Both the position numbers and the translations under genes were made by a program. The notes beneath the pieces are model-generated. The model was not told the origin of the DNA. It ran no database searches and saw nothing but the letters and a program-made list of their open reading frames with translations. Source: an uncultured Lachnospiraceae bacterium (GTDB lineage: Bacteria > Bacillota > Clostridia > Lachnospirales > Lachnospiraceae). Taken from it: 64,000 bases of DNA. Positions 26,696 to 35,225 of the stretch are shown here, in pieces (positions within the stretch are counted from its first letter, which is position 1; each line of letters opens with the position of its first letter). The DNA lies in contig CACZBW010000001.1 of the NCBI GenBank assembly GCA_902779575.1, positions 1 to 64,000 on the forward strand. Reading direction: 5' to 3'.

Positions 26696-27589
26696 ATGAG
26701 TGAAAAAGAAACTGCTGTAATCAAAAGTAATTTACTGACCGTTTCAAGCGTTGCGGAAGGCGCCATGCTGACAAGCATCCGCGCGGGGCAGACGGAATTT
26801 CTCTGGCAGGGGGATCCGGAATTCTGGTCCGGGCAGTCCCCGGTCTGCTTCCCGATCTGCGGAAGCCTGCGCGGTGACGCCGCGAAGTGCGGGGCAGGCG
26901 AAGTGAAGAACATCAAAAGGCACGGATTTGCAAGATTTGAAACATTTGAAATCACTGCCCAGGATGAGCAGTCTGTGACATATGTTCTGAATTCCTCCCC
27001 TGCGACAAAGGAGATCTATCCCTATGATTTCCGCTTTGCGCTTTCCTACAGGGTGGAAGAGAACAGGCTTACCTTCAGCTATAAAGTGAAGAATACGGGA
27101 GATGTTCCCATGCCCTTCTTTATCGGCGGACACCCGGCGTTCAACTGTCCGCTTTTCGGGGGAGAGTCCTATGAGGATTATGTGGTCTGCTTTGAGGAGA
27201 AGGAAAACGCGAATCTGATGTATCCGCTGGATTCTGAGCCGACCCTGCTGGACGAGGAAAGCCGGCGCGTGATTCTGGATAATGACAGGATTCTCCGGCT
27301 TGACCACAGCCTTTTCCTGCATGACGGCCTGGTCTTTGATCAGCTGAAGTCCAGAAGCCTGACTTATGTCAACCCGAAGACGGGAAGAGGACTGAAGCTT
27401 GATTTTGCTGATTTTTCAAATCTGGTGATCTGGTCGACGGCGAAACCGGCTCCCTTCGTGGCGCTGGAACCCTGGAACGGTTTCTCGACCAAGAGCAGCG
27501 AGGATGATATTCTGGAGCATAAAGTGAACGTCCAGACCGCGCAGCCCGGGGAGGAGAAAGCGTATTCCTTCACTGTGACTGTTCTGTAA
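26696..27589 (+). CDS. aldose 1-epimerase family protein
   Basis: Galactose-mutarotase-like protein, 297 residues, interconverting sugar anomers or related phosphosugars. It shows the beta-sandwich pattern of the family with FLWQGDPEFWSGQSPVCFPI near the N-terminus, HGFARFETF, FIGGHPAFNCP and the late VALEPWNGFST. This short form (about 290 residues) is the YihR/LacX-like branch, for which the natural substrate is often unknown. GAAGGGGGAAG precedes the start. It has its own terminator and no sugar operon directly beside it. Confidence 0.85.
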   Translation: MSEKETAVIKSNLLTVSSVAEGAMLTSIRAGQTEFLWQGDPEFWSGQSPVCFPICGSLRGDAAKCGAGEVKNIKRHGFARFETFEITAQDEQSVTYVLNSSPATKEIYPYDFRFALSYRVEENRLTFSYKVKNTGDVPMPFFIGGHPAFNCPLFGGESYEDYVVCFEEKENANLMYPLDSEPTLLDEESRRVILDNDRILRLDHSLFLHDGLVFDQLKSRSLTYVNPKTGRGLKLDFADFSNLVIWSTAKPAPFVALEPWNGFSTKSSEDDILEHKVNVQTAQPGEEKAYSFTVTVL

Positions 27590-27634
27590 TAAAGAGGATT
27601 CAGGCAGACACGGCGGTGTTTCCGCAGTAAAAAT

Positions 27635-27668
27635 ATGCCCTGGCAGCTTCCTGTACCAGGGCATTTAT
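27635..27668. terminator. bidirectional terminator between the epimerase and the hydrolase
   Basis: ATGCCCTGG and CCAGGGCAT pair around a 12-base loop with A-rich and T-rich flanks. It lies between convergent genes and probably serves both. Confidence 0.75.
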
Positions 27669-27714
27669 AAAAACTGTCCGATTCATGATCTGCAGCCGTA
27701 TAATCAACTGTTTC

Positions 27715-28566
27715 TCAGAGCTCATCGGCGATATTGCCGAGGACCGTCACGATCCGGCTGATCCGGCTGAAATTATAAGGTACATTCGACAGAACGACGA
27801 CCAGATAGGGATGTTTCCCATAGATGATTCCGGCGTCGTTGGTCGCGTTGCGGTATTGTCCGCTGTAAAAGCTGGGTCCCGCGATCCATCCGGCTTTGGT
27901 CTGGGTTCTGTATTTTTTCCCGAGGACGCTGTGCAGGACAGACAGATTGGGACTGGTATAGAGGCTTCCGACAGACTTTCCGAAAGAGCTGCTGTTGAAG
28001 AAAATGTAGTTCTGCAGCCAGAGCTTCGCAAGCTCGCCGGCGCTGACGTTCGTATAGGGATGGGTCGCAAGGCTGGTGCGGACGCCTGCCTTTTTGCACC
28101 ATTGCTTCATGCAGTTTTTTCCATACCGGTTGACGAGACTCATATAATCTTCGTTGCTGGACCAGCGGATCGTGGCGGTCACATTCCCGTTCGAAGCGCT
28201 GATGGCGGACGGCTGGGCGGAGGCCAGACTGGCGACAAAAGGACCTTTCATGGTACTGGCTGAATAGAATGATTGGCCGGCGTTGTAAGACAGGCCTTTT
28301 CCGCTCTTCAGGTCAAGCAGGACGATGCCGGTGCCGGATGGAGAGATGGATTTGATCGCCGACTTAAGCGATTTGAGCTTCTCCTCGCTTATTTTCGCGC
28401 CGCCAAGGGCTGTGATCTTTTTGTTATCGGGAATCTCTTTCAGCGCGGCGGATGCCTTATCGAGGGATTCCTGCTTTACCGAAGAAGCAGCCTGGACAGA
28501 GGAAAAGACAGGACCGTTCAGAATCAGAGCCATCAGACAGGCCAGAAGCAGTGTCAGTTTTTTCAT
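27715..28566 (-). CDS. secreted class-A beta-lactamase-like serine hydrolase
   Basis: 283-residue protein with a signal peptide (cleavage near VQA/AS). It has the serine penicillin-recognising enzyme fold: SxxK at Ser104-Thr-Met-Lys107, an S-x-N-like SSNED near 136, and K-A-G at 224-226 in place of the usual K-T/S-G. The key Ser/Lys pair is present, but typical beta-lactamase Glu166-region motifs were not recognised. I read it as a peptidoglycan- or peptide-directed hydrolase rather than an antibiotic resistance enzyme. AGGAGG lies upstream of the start. It is transcribed divergently from the metallophosphoesterase across 67 bases. Confidence 0.75.
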   Translation of the reverse strand: MKKLTLLLACLMALILNGPVFSSVQAASSVKQESLDKASAALKEIPDNKKITALGGAKISEEKLKSLKSAIKSISPSGTGIVLLDLKSGKGLSYNAGQSFYSASTMKGPFVASLASAQPSAISASNGNVTATIRWSSNEDYMSLVNRYGKNCMKQWCKKAGVRTSLATHPYTNVSAGELAKLWLQNYIFFNSSSFGKSVGSLYTSPNLSVLHSVLGKKYRTQTKAGWIAGPSFYSGQYRNATNDAGIIYGKHPYLVVVLSNVPYNFSRISRIVTVLGNIADEL

Positions 28567-28633
28567 TTTTTCGGAATACCTCCTGAATATAATATATCTG
28601 AAGTATTGTATCACAAATCAGGAGAAAGCAAAT

Positions 28634-30067
28634 ATGTTTTTCGGCCTGTGCGATGAGGATGCGCAGACAGCTTTTGCAGAGGTTATTATGAGAGAAGGAT
28701 GGTCAGGCAGGGTATATAATGTTTTTTTCGGGCAGGAGCAGTTTCGGAGGATGGCGGCTGTTCTGGCTTTCTTATTTCTTCTCCTGTTTTTTTCCGGGAA
28801 GATAACTGGATCCGGCGCTGCTGCGGAAGGTGCCGCTGCGGAAGCGGAAGCGATAGAAGGAACAGATGCAGAAGCGGCTGCTGCAGAAGGGCTTTCTGCG
28901 GAAGAAGCTTCCGGCCGAGATGCTGACAAAGATGAGGGCGTATGCATCTACGTTATGACGGATCCGCACTATCTCTCGTCTGAACTGACGGACGGAGGAG
29001 CCAGTTTTCTGAAAACTGTACAGAACGGGGACAGCAAGCTTCCCCAGTATTCGGACCTTTATATGACGGCTTTTACGGATGCGGTTCTGGATGCGGAGCC
29101 GGATCTGGTGATTCTGAGCGGCGATCTGACTTATAACGGCGAACGGCCCAGCCATGAAGGAATCCGCGCCTACTGCAGACAGATCGAAGAAGCCGGCATT
29201 CCTGTTCTCGTGATTCCCGGCAACCATGATATCAGCAATCAGAATGCGGTGCGCTTTACCGGCAGCAGCTTTGAACGGGTGGAGAATACGGACGGTGACC
29301 AGTTCCTCGAAATCTGGCAGGAATACGGGTATAATGAGGCATCTTCACTGGATTCCGCTTCGGGAAGCTATATCTTTGAATTTTTACCTGTTTTATGGTT
29401 TCTGTGTCTGGATGTAAACAGCTATTCAAATAATTCGGTTCCGGGAAGCAGCATCTCCTGGATTCAGCAGCAGATGGCCAGGGCAGAGCGGTCCGGAGCC
29501 CGTGTGATCCTTGTGTCGCACCAGAATCTTCTGCGGCACAATTCCGTTTTCTTTTACGGTTATCAGATTTATAACGCGGACCTTCTGATTGAACTTTTCA
29601 GTGATTATAAGATCCTCTGCTGCCTGTCAGGCCATACGCATCTGGAATCGGTGCGCCGGGAGGGGGATATTCTGGAGATTGTTACCAGTGCGCTTGCAGT
29701 CGCGCCAAATCAGTATGGAATTCTGACCCTGACAGACGGGAGAATGCGCTATCACACGGAGAGACTGGATCTGCCTGAAGAAGTACGAGAGGAGGCAGCC
29801 GCTTTTGCAGAGGCAAGAAGCAGGGAAATTGCCAGAGCAAACATGGATGAGGCGTCGCTGACGGACGAAGAAATCAGCCTCATGACAGATACCTTTCTCG
29901 GCATCAATTCGGCATATGCCATGGGGGAAGCTCTGGATCTTACCGGATACCGGAAAGGAATCAGACTGTGGCAGGAGCAGCCGGTCAGCAATGTCAGTCT
30001 TTATCTGCTCAGCCTTGGGGATGATCTGAAGCAGCCGCGGAACATGGTGGATATAAAGATTGAGTGA
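28634..30067 (+). CDS. membrane-anchored metallophosphoesterase
   Basis: Calcineurin-type phosphoesterase of 477 residues. A membrane helix (about 38-57) anchors it with the enzyme outside. Next comes an Ala/Glu-rich linker (about 61-100), then the metal-binding motifs in order: DPHY (Asp110, His112), GDLTYNG, GNHD, SHQN and GHTH. All metal ligands appear intact. The substrate may be a cell-surface or nucleotide phosphate. The ATG has AGGAGAA 7 bases upstream. The linker's repetitive codons look like a low-complexity expansion. Confidence 0.85.
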   Translation: MFFGLCDEDAQTAFAEVIMREGWSGRVYNVFFGQEQFRRMAAVLAFLFLLLFFSGKITGSGAAAEGAAAEAEAIEGTDAEAAAAEGLSAEEASGRDADKDEGVCIYVMTDPHYLSSELTDGGASFLKTVQNGDSKLPQYSDLYMTAFTDAVLDAEPDLVILSGDLTYNGERPSHEGIRAYCRQIEEAGIPVLVIPGNHDISNQNAVRFTGSSFERVENTDGDQFLEIWQEYGYNEASSLDSASGSYIFEFLPVLWFLCLDVNSYSNNSVPGSSISWIQQQMARAERSGARVILVSHQNLLRHNSVFFYGYQIYNADLLIELFSDYKILCCLSGHTHLESVRREGDILEIVTSALAVAPNQYGILTLTDGRMRYHTERLDLPEEVREEAAAFAEARSREIARANMDEASLTDEEISLMTDTFLGINSAYAMGEALDLTGYRKGIRLWQEQPVSNVSLYLLSLGDDLKQPRNMVDIKIE

Positions 30068-30089
30068 GGATGAGATAAGGTGCAAAGAT

Positions 30090-30251
30090 GATGAAATGGC
30101 CATGGAATCGGGGAACAGCTGCAGAAAAGAGAAGCGGCCCCAAAAAGGATAATCCGGGAAAACAGAAGCGGCTGCGGAAATGAGGAGCGGCTGTGAAAGA
30201 AAAGAGGCTGCAGAAATAAGGAGCGGGAATCTGTCAGGGTTCCCGCTCTTT
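30090..30251 (+). terminator. purine-rich repeats ending in a terminator
   Basis: After the phosphoesterase stop, short imperfect repeats related to GCGGCTGCGGAAATGAGGA recur (30120-30220). They end in a hairpin at 30221-30251: GAGCGGGAA with TTCCCGCTC, then TTTC. The hairpin also fits as the 3' end signal of the lacI-type gene on the other strand, though its T-run there is weak. Confidence 0.5.
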
Positions 30252-30294
30252 CAAGTCTCATTATTCGTTTTCTTAATGATACGTTTTGATATCC

Positions 30295-31371
30295 TCAGTC
30301 ACCGGTGGACTCCCTGTAGATCAGGTCAGTCTCTGTATAGACTGTCCGGTAATTCATGTAGGGAGAGTGGATGCGGGAATAGAGAAGATTCACCGCAACC
30401 TGTCCCATGATCTGGCTGTGAATATGGATGGAAGTCAGCCTGGGCGACATAATCCGGGATTCCGGGGAGTCATCAAAACCGCAGAGCCAGACATCTTCCG
30501 GGACGGAAAGATTCAGCTTCCGCAGAAGGTTCATGATATCAAGCGCGACAAAATCATTGGCGCAGATGAATACGTCCGGAAGGGATGACATGGCCTTCAG
30601 GGAATCTTCCACATGCTGTATATAACTGTTATCTGAAACAGCGATGGATCCATCTGTGATATTCCAGGAATTATCAAGGCCAAGCAGATCCACGCACTGG
30701 CGGATGGCGCTGTAGCGCTCGTAGAAGGACTGGCAATGGTGGATATCCCCGATATAACCGACTTTGGTCTTTCCGCGTTTTTTCATCTCCTTCAGGAAGG
30801 CGAAAAGCTGGGACTGGCTGTCCATGAGCAGCTGGTCTGCCTGAAAGGATCCTTCAAAGATGGATACAGGTCCGTCAACCAGAAGGAGGGGGATATCGAG
30901 ACCGCAGAGCATCCTGCAGTAGTCCGCATGGAACAGTTCGATGCACATGATTCCGGCGATATGCTCCAGATTGCAGGACTTTGGAAGAAGCAGGGTGTCG
31001 ATCTCCTCCGGCATAATCCGGTACATGCTGATGCTGTAGCCGAGTTCTGAGAGATCATGCTGGAAACGGTCGAGCATGGTCATGGCAAAATGAGAACTGC
31101 CGATAAAACCGGAGGAAAGAACCGCGATTTCTTTTTTTCCTGCGGCAGGGGCGGCAGAAATATCCTGCATAAGAGGGTTCAGATCCTGGACCGGATCTTC
31201 CCTGAACTGCAGGTAGGAAAACTGTTTATAACCCATTTCCTTTGCCTTGCGGAGAACACGGTCCCTGGTATTGTCCGCAAGAATTCCTGTGTTGTTGATC
31301 GCCTTTGATACTGTATTGCGAGAAAGCCCGAGTTCATCTGCTATATCCTGGAGAGTCACTCTGCCTGCCAT
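30295..31371 (-). CDS. LacI-family transcriptional regulator
   Basis: Repressor of 358 residues with an N-terminal LacI helix-turn-helix (VTLQDIADELGLSRNTVSKA, residues about 5-24) and a periplasmic-binding-like sensor domain. It is likely to bind a sugar. The start is the Met before AGRVTLQDIA, with AGAGG upstream; an earlier frame extends into the promoter. It lies at the edge of the fructan/sucrose locus and probably controls it, since the divergent permease promoters there carry inverted repeats. Confidence 0.9.
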   Translation of the reverse strand: MAGRVTLQDIADELGLSRNTVSKAINNTGILADNTRDRVLRKAKEMGYKQFSYLQFREDPVQDLNPLMQDISAAPAAGKKEIAVLSSGFIGSSHFAMTMLDRFQHDLSELGYSISMYRIMPEEIDTLLLPKSCNLEHIAGIMCIELFHADYCRMLCGLDIPLLLVDGPVSIFEGSFQADQLLMDSQSQLFAFLKEMKKRGKTKVGYIGDIHHCQSFYERYSAIRQCVDLLGLDNSWNITDGSIAVSDNSYIQHVEDSLKAMSSLPDVFICANDFVALDIMNLLRKLNLSVPEDVWLCGFDDSPESRIMSPRLTSIHIHSQIMGQVAVNLLYSRIHSPYMNYRTVYTETDLIYRESTGD

Positions 31372-31431
31372 AAGTCTACCTCTTCTTTCCTGACGCCACC
31401 GAAGTTCTTTCATGGATCTCGTGTACTCCTG

Positions 31432-31460
31432 ATTATATTGAACAAAATTGAAAATGTAAA
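31432..31460 (-). promoter_or_regulatory. promoter of the lacI-type gene
   Basis: On the minus strand TTTACA, 17-base spacer, TATAAT. The TGTAAA half-site sequence also occurs in the divergent control region near 33.1 kb, so autoregulation is possible. Confidence 0.65.
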
Positions 31461-31519
31461 GATAATCCGGCATTTCAGTCTGTTACGGTTTTTACCCCGA
31501 CAGTATGAAAACAGGCGGA

Positions 31520-32356
31520 TCAGGGCTCCTGGACCAGATAGTTCAGATATTTTACAGCTTCCGCTTTGCGGGGGCTGTTTTCTATAATGCCGAGATAAAC
31601 TGTCCCGTTCAGTTCCGCGTTCTGAATCCTTGCAGAAACAGAAGACAGGTCGATCCCGTAGACGGCCTCTGTGGTGACAGAGGAATACTCACTCTCATTT
31701 CCAAGGAGCACATCCACGGAGTTGTCTTCCTTTATTTGGATGTTTTTCCGGAAACCTGCCTGTACGGTGTCATACAGGGTGCTTATTCCGGGGCGCGTCC
31801 CTGTGCCAGTTTCAGCATCATCAGAGCTTTCAGCAAAAGAGTGATTCTTATGAGGCGTATTTTCATGCATCGAAGACATGCCCTCCGGCAGCGCTTCTTC
31901 AGACAGCAGAGCCTGCAGATCAGTCAGGTATCCGTTCTGGGAGAAGGCGTCGAAAGCTTCCCTGTCCATCAGAACCAGGTCAAGCTGCTCGGCGTCAATC
32001 GCACCGAGAATCCGCATTTTTGTCGCATATGTATAAGGATGATATTCACTGTTTTCATCGGAGGAGAGGAAGAGATTATTCTGAAGAAGAAGCGATTCCT
32101 CTCTTCCCTTATAGCCCATCTCTCTGCGGTAATTCTCCGTGAGCTCCTCTGTGAGCGCTTCGGAGGGCGCGAAATTCACAAATCCAAGGTAAAGCAGATA
32201 TTCCTTCTGCGTCAGGCTCCTGATCGAAAACCAGATGACAAAATACAGGAAAAGTCCGGCCAGGAACAGGGGAAACTTGTAATAATCCAGAAGATACTGA
32301 ACCTTTTTCCATCCCTTCAGCTCCCGCAGGAGGGAGGAGGAGGCGCGCCGGCTCAC
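31520..32356 (-). CDS. YesL-associated membrane-anchored protein
   Basis: 278-residue protein with one membrane helix (about 28-45: PLFLAGLFLYFVIWFSI) and an extracellular domain of unknown family. Its start overlaps the yesL stop by 4 bases (GTGA), so the pair is co-translated. Genes of this kind follow yesL in many Clostridia and may work with LplBC-type oligosaccharide importers, but no function is established. The C-terminal half resembles solute-binding-protein folds only loosely. Confidence 0.6.
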   Translation of the reverse strand: MSRRASSSLLRELKGWKKVQYLLDYYKFPLFLAGLFLYFVIWFSIRSLTQKEYLLYLGFVNFAPSEALTEELTENYRREMGYKGREESLLLQNNLFLSSDENSEYHPYTYATKMRILGAIDAEQLDLVLMDREAFDAFSQNGYLTDLQALLSEEALPEGMSSMHENTPHKNHSFAESSDDAETGTGTRPGISTLYDTVQAGFRKNIQIKEDNSVDVLLGNESEYSSVTTEAVYGIDLSSVSARIQNAELNGTVYLGIIENSPRKAEAVKYLNYLVQEP

Positions 32357-32982
32357 AGTTCCTCAGCCAGGGCCCTGTCTCTGAGCTGCCTTATGATCTG
32401 GTTCATCAGATAAGAGCAGAGAAGGGCGCAGAGGCCTTCGCCGAACATGAGGATCGGCGTGAAAAAACGGACCGCTGTCAGGATCATAAGGAAATAAACC
32501 CCTGCCTGCAGTGCCGTACAGATGAGAAAGCGCATTCCGATCATGAAAGCGTTTTTGATCATGTTCAGCGGAGTGTTCTCAAAATTGGCCATCAGGGGAA
32601 AGACATACATGAGAATAATCAGGTATGCTGCGGCAGCTACAAAATAAAGGGCTGTCACGATGGTCCAGAAGGCATTTGAAAAATGCATATGCCAGAGGAC
32701 ATAACCGTCGACGGAAAGAACTGCGCCGATCGCGAGCAGGATCAGCCATGTCTTCGTCGCGGAACGGAGATTGCTGCGGAAGGATTTCCTGAAGTCCCTG
32801 AAAATGCCTCCTTCTTCGTCGTTCACCATGTGAAGGGTGACGTCGAAGAGGGCAGTGGTAGCCGCACCGGCTGTGACGATCGGAAGGCTGAAGACAAACC
32901 AGAGAAGGTTCAGGAAAACAGAGTCCGCTATCTTTGTGATCAGGCGCATGACCCGGTTATCGGGATTCAGGAGATTATGCAT
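32353..32982 (-). CDS. YesL-family membrane protein (DUF624)
   Basis: 209-residue integral membrane protein with about five helices and the DUF624 N-terminus (MRLITKIADSVFLNLLWFVF, then SLPIVTAGAATTALF). YesL proteins accompany carbohydrate ABC importers of the LplBC type in Firmicutes; their role is unknown. AAAGGAGG lies upstream, with a long spacing of about 12 bases. It is transcribed divergently from the permease operon and shares its control region. Confidence 0.85.
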   Translation of the reverse strand: MHNLLNPDNRVMRLITKIADSVFLNLLWFVFSLPIVTAGAATTALFDVTLHMVNDEEGGIFRDFRKSFRSNLRSATKTWLILLAIGAVLSVDGYVLWHMHFSNAFWTIVTALYFVAAAAYLIILMYVFPLMANFENTPLNMIKNAFMIGMRFLICTALQAGVYFLMILTAVRFFTPILMFGEGLCALLCSYLMNQIIRQLRDRALAEEL

Positions 32983-33098
32983 GGGTTTGGAGATCCTCCT
33001 TTCCTGCTGCAGATTTTAATTAAGAAATCCACCGGCACTTGCTTCTCTTTGCTTCCGGAATATGATTTGTTCTTTTTCCGTACTTTTTCGTTATTTCT

Positions 33099-33136
33099 AC
33101 TATAACTCTGTTTTACAATTGTGTCAAATGTAAAAC
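33099..33136 (-). promoter_or_regulatory. yesL promoter with an overlapping inverted repeat
   Basis: On the minus strand TTGACA (33122-33127), 17-base spacer, TATAGT (33099-33104). The inverted repeat GTTTTACA-N11-TGTAAAAC (33110-33117 and 33129-33136) covers the -35 box, a good position for repressor binding. Confidence 0.75.
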
Positions 33137-33140
33137 CTAA

Positions 33141-33182
33141 GACGGATTTCTATATTGACAAATCCGTCAGAAGTGCTATATT
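33141..33182 (+). promoter_or_regulatory. permease-operon promoter with an overlapping inverted repeat
   Basis: Plus-strand TTGACA (33155-33160), 16-base spacer, TATATT (33177-33182). A perfect inverted repeat GACGGATTT-N10-AAATCCGTC (33141-33168) overlaps the -35 box. More TGTAAC/GTTACA-like half-sites follow between 33183 and 33278. Confidence 0.75.
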
Positions 33183-33302
33183 TGTAAACAGAAAATGTAA
33201 CAAAACGGACATTTTCCATCTGTAATCTGACGAAAAAGAAAGGAGGCTGAACAGTTAGTCAGTTTACAAAAAGTTACACATTTGCAAAAGGAGGAAAGAG
33301 GA

Positions 33303-34247
33303 ATGACAGATTCCAATGCGGGTTCCGCAGCGGGAAAGAATTATGATTCAAAGCTGCATAAAACAGCCGTCTATATCAGACAGAACTGGCAGCTTTACGT
33401 AATTTTTATGCTGCCGGCTTTGCTGCTGACTATCATCTTCAGGTACATACCCATGGGCGGCATTCTGATCGCTTTCGAGAAGTATAGTCCGATCAAGGGC
33501 ATTCTTCACTCTGAATGGGTCGGTTTTAAAAACTTCAACAGGTTCCTGTCTTCGCCGGACTTCATGAAATATCTGGTGAATACACTGAAGCTGAGTATCT
33601 ATGGACTGCTCTGGGGTTTCCCCGTGCCGATTCTGCTGGCTTTCCTGCTGAACAGGATCGAGAGCAAGAACATCAAGAAGAATGTCCAGCTGGTATTGTA
33701 CATGCCGAACTTTATTTCGGTCATCGTCCTCTGCGGTATGGTCCGTATTCTTCTTTCCGTCACGGGTCCTGTGAACCTGCTGCTCGGAACACAGATCAAC
33801 TTTATGACCATGCCCTCCGCCTTCCGTACGATCTATATCGCGTCCGGCATCTGGCAGGGCGCGGGCTGGGCTTCCATCATGTATACGGCTTCGCTTTCCA
33901 ATGCGAGCCAGGACCTGAAGGAAGCGGCGCAGATTGACGGAGCCAACATTCTCCAGCAGATCAAAGCTGTTGAATGGCCGGCGATCAAGGACATGGTTGT
34001 CATTCAGTTCATTCTGTCGGCCGGTAATATCATGAGTATCGGTTTCGAAAAAGCTTATGCTCTGCAGACTGACCTGAACCTGGCAAGTTCTGAAATTATC
34101 GCTACCTATGTTTACAAAAAAGGTCTTCTGGACGGAGATTACAGCTTTTCCACAGCCGTCGGTCTCTTTAATACGGTGATCAATGTGATCCTCCTGATTA
34201 CAGTGAACAAGATCGTATCAAAGATGAACGATGGAAAGGGAATCTGA
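33303..34247 (+). CDS. oligosaccharide ABC permease (LplB type)
   Basis: First permease of a carbohydrate CUT1-like importer of the LplB branch, 314 residues, six or so helices. The EAA loop facing the ATPase is visible: EAAQIDGANILQQIKAVEWP (about residue 222). AAAGGAGG precedes the start. It overlaps or nearly touches the second permease. No ATPase gene is in the operon; this branch often uses a shared MsmK-like ATPase encoded elsewhere. Confidence 0.9.
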   Translation: MTDSNAGSAAGKNYDSKLHKTAVYIRQNWQLYVIFMLPALLLTIIFRYIPMGGILIAFEKYSPIKGILHSEWVGFKNFNRFLSSPDFMKYLVNTLKLSIYGLLWGFPVPILLAFLLNRIESKNIKKNVQLVLYMPNFISVIVLCGMVRILLSVTGPVNLLLGTQINFMTMPSAFRTIYIASGIWQGAGWASIMYTASLSNASQDLKEAAQIDGANILQQIKAVEWPAIKDMVVIQFILSAGNIMSIGFEKAYALQTDLNLASSEIIATYVYKKGLLDGDYSFSTAVGLFNTVINVILLITVNKIVSKMNDGKGI

Positions 34248-34263
34248 GAAAGGATGGGGAACT

Positions 34264-35172
34264 GTGCAGAATAATAAAAGAAAAAGCAGATTTGCCCGTT
34301 ACTCCGGACAGGATAAGCTGCTCCTGATCCTGGGATATATTCTCCTGGCCCTGTTCGTGGTCGCGATTATTATCCCCATGCTTTACATCGTCGTAGCGTC
34401 TTTAATGGATCCGATAACGCTTCAGAACAAGGGCATCAGCTTTGATCTGAGCAAATGGACCGTTACCGCCTATCAGCGTGTTCTGCAGAATAAGCAGATC
34501 TGGGTCGGCTTTAAGAATGCTGTCATCTACTCGGTGGTATTCACCTTTGTATCCGTTCTGGTTACCCTGCTTGCGGCATATCCGATGTCCAGGGAGGACT
34601 TCAAGGGAAGAAAATTCATTAATGTTATCTTTGTCATCACCATGTTCTTCGGCGGCGGCCTGATTCCGACCTATTTGCTGATCAGCGGCCTGGGGCTGCT
34701 GGACAGTATGTGGGCAATCATTCTTCCGGGCGCTTTCAGTGTCTGGAATATGATCATCGCCCGCACCTATTATCAGGGTGTCCCTAAGGAACTCAGAGAG
34801 GCCGCGGATGTGGACGGAGCAAATGAGATGGTCTATTTCTTCCAGATCCTGCTTCCTGTCTGCACGCCGGTAATAGCGGTTCTGGCCATGTGGCAGTTCG
34901 TCGGCATGTGGAACAGCTATTTTGACGCGATGATTTACCTGAATTCCGCTTCCAAGCAGCCTCTGCAGCTGGTCCTTCGCGCGATCCTGATTCAGAACCA
35001 GCCGGAGTCCGGCATGATCTCTGACATGCAGAGTACCGCGCAGAGAGCGCAGCTGGCGGAACTGCTGAAGTACGCGACAATTATTATCTCCAGTCTGCCG
35101 CTTCTGGTTATGTATCCTTTCTTCCAGAAGTACTTCGACGCAGGCATTATGGCAGGTTCGGTGAAAGGCTGA
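34264..35172 (+). CDS. oligosaccharide ABC permease (LplC/YtcP type)
   Basis: Second permease, about 302 residues, partner of the gene before it. The EAA loop REAADVDGANEMVYFFQILL (about residue 180) contacts the ATPase. The GTG at 34264 with AGGATGGGG upstream is preferred; an in-frame ATG at 34231 overlaps the previous gene. The C-terminus KYFDAGIMAGSVKG is typical of the branch. It works as a heterodimer with the LplB-type subunit. Confidence 0.88.
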   Translation: MQNNKRKSRFARYSGQDKLLLILGYILLALFVVAIIIPMLYIVVASLMDPITLQNKGISFDLSKWTVTAYQRVLQNKQIWVGFKNAVIYSVVFTFVSVLVTLLAAYPMSREDFKGRKFINVIFVITMFFGGGLIPTYLLISGLGLLDSMWAIILPGAFSVWNMIIARTYYQGVPKELREAADVDGANEMVYFFQILLPVCTPVIAVLAMWQFVGMWNSYFDAMIYLNSASKQPLQLVLRAILIQNQPESGMISDMQSTAQRAQLAELLKYATIIISSLPLLVMYPFFQKYFDAGIMAGSVKG

Positions 35173-35225
35173 TCCTGAAAAAATGAGACACTGTTGCTTT
35201 CACATAACAAAAAGGAGAAAAGAAT

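Noticed and set aside
27715-28566. Reading the serine hydrolase as an antibiotic-resistance beta-lactamase
   Set aside because: K-A-G replaces K-T-G and the Glu166-type region is not evident; the SxxK motif alone fits many peptidoglycan enzymes.
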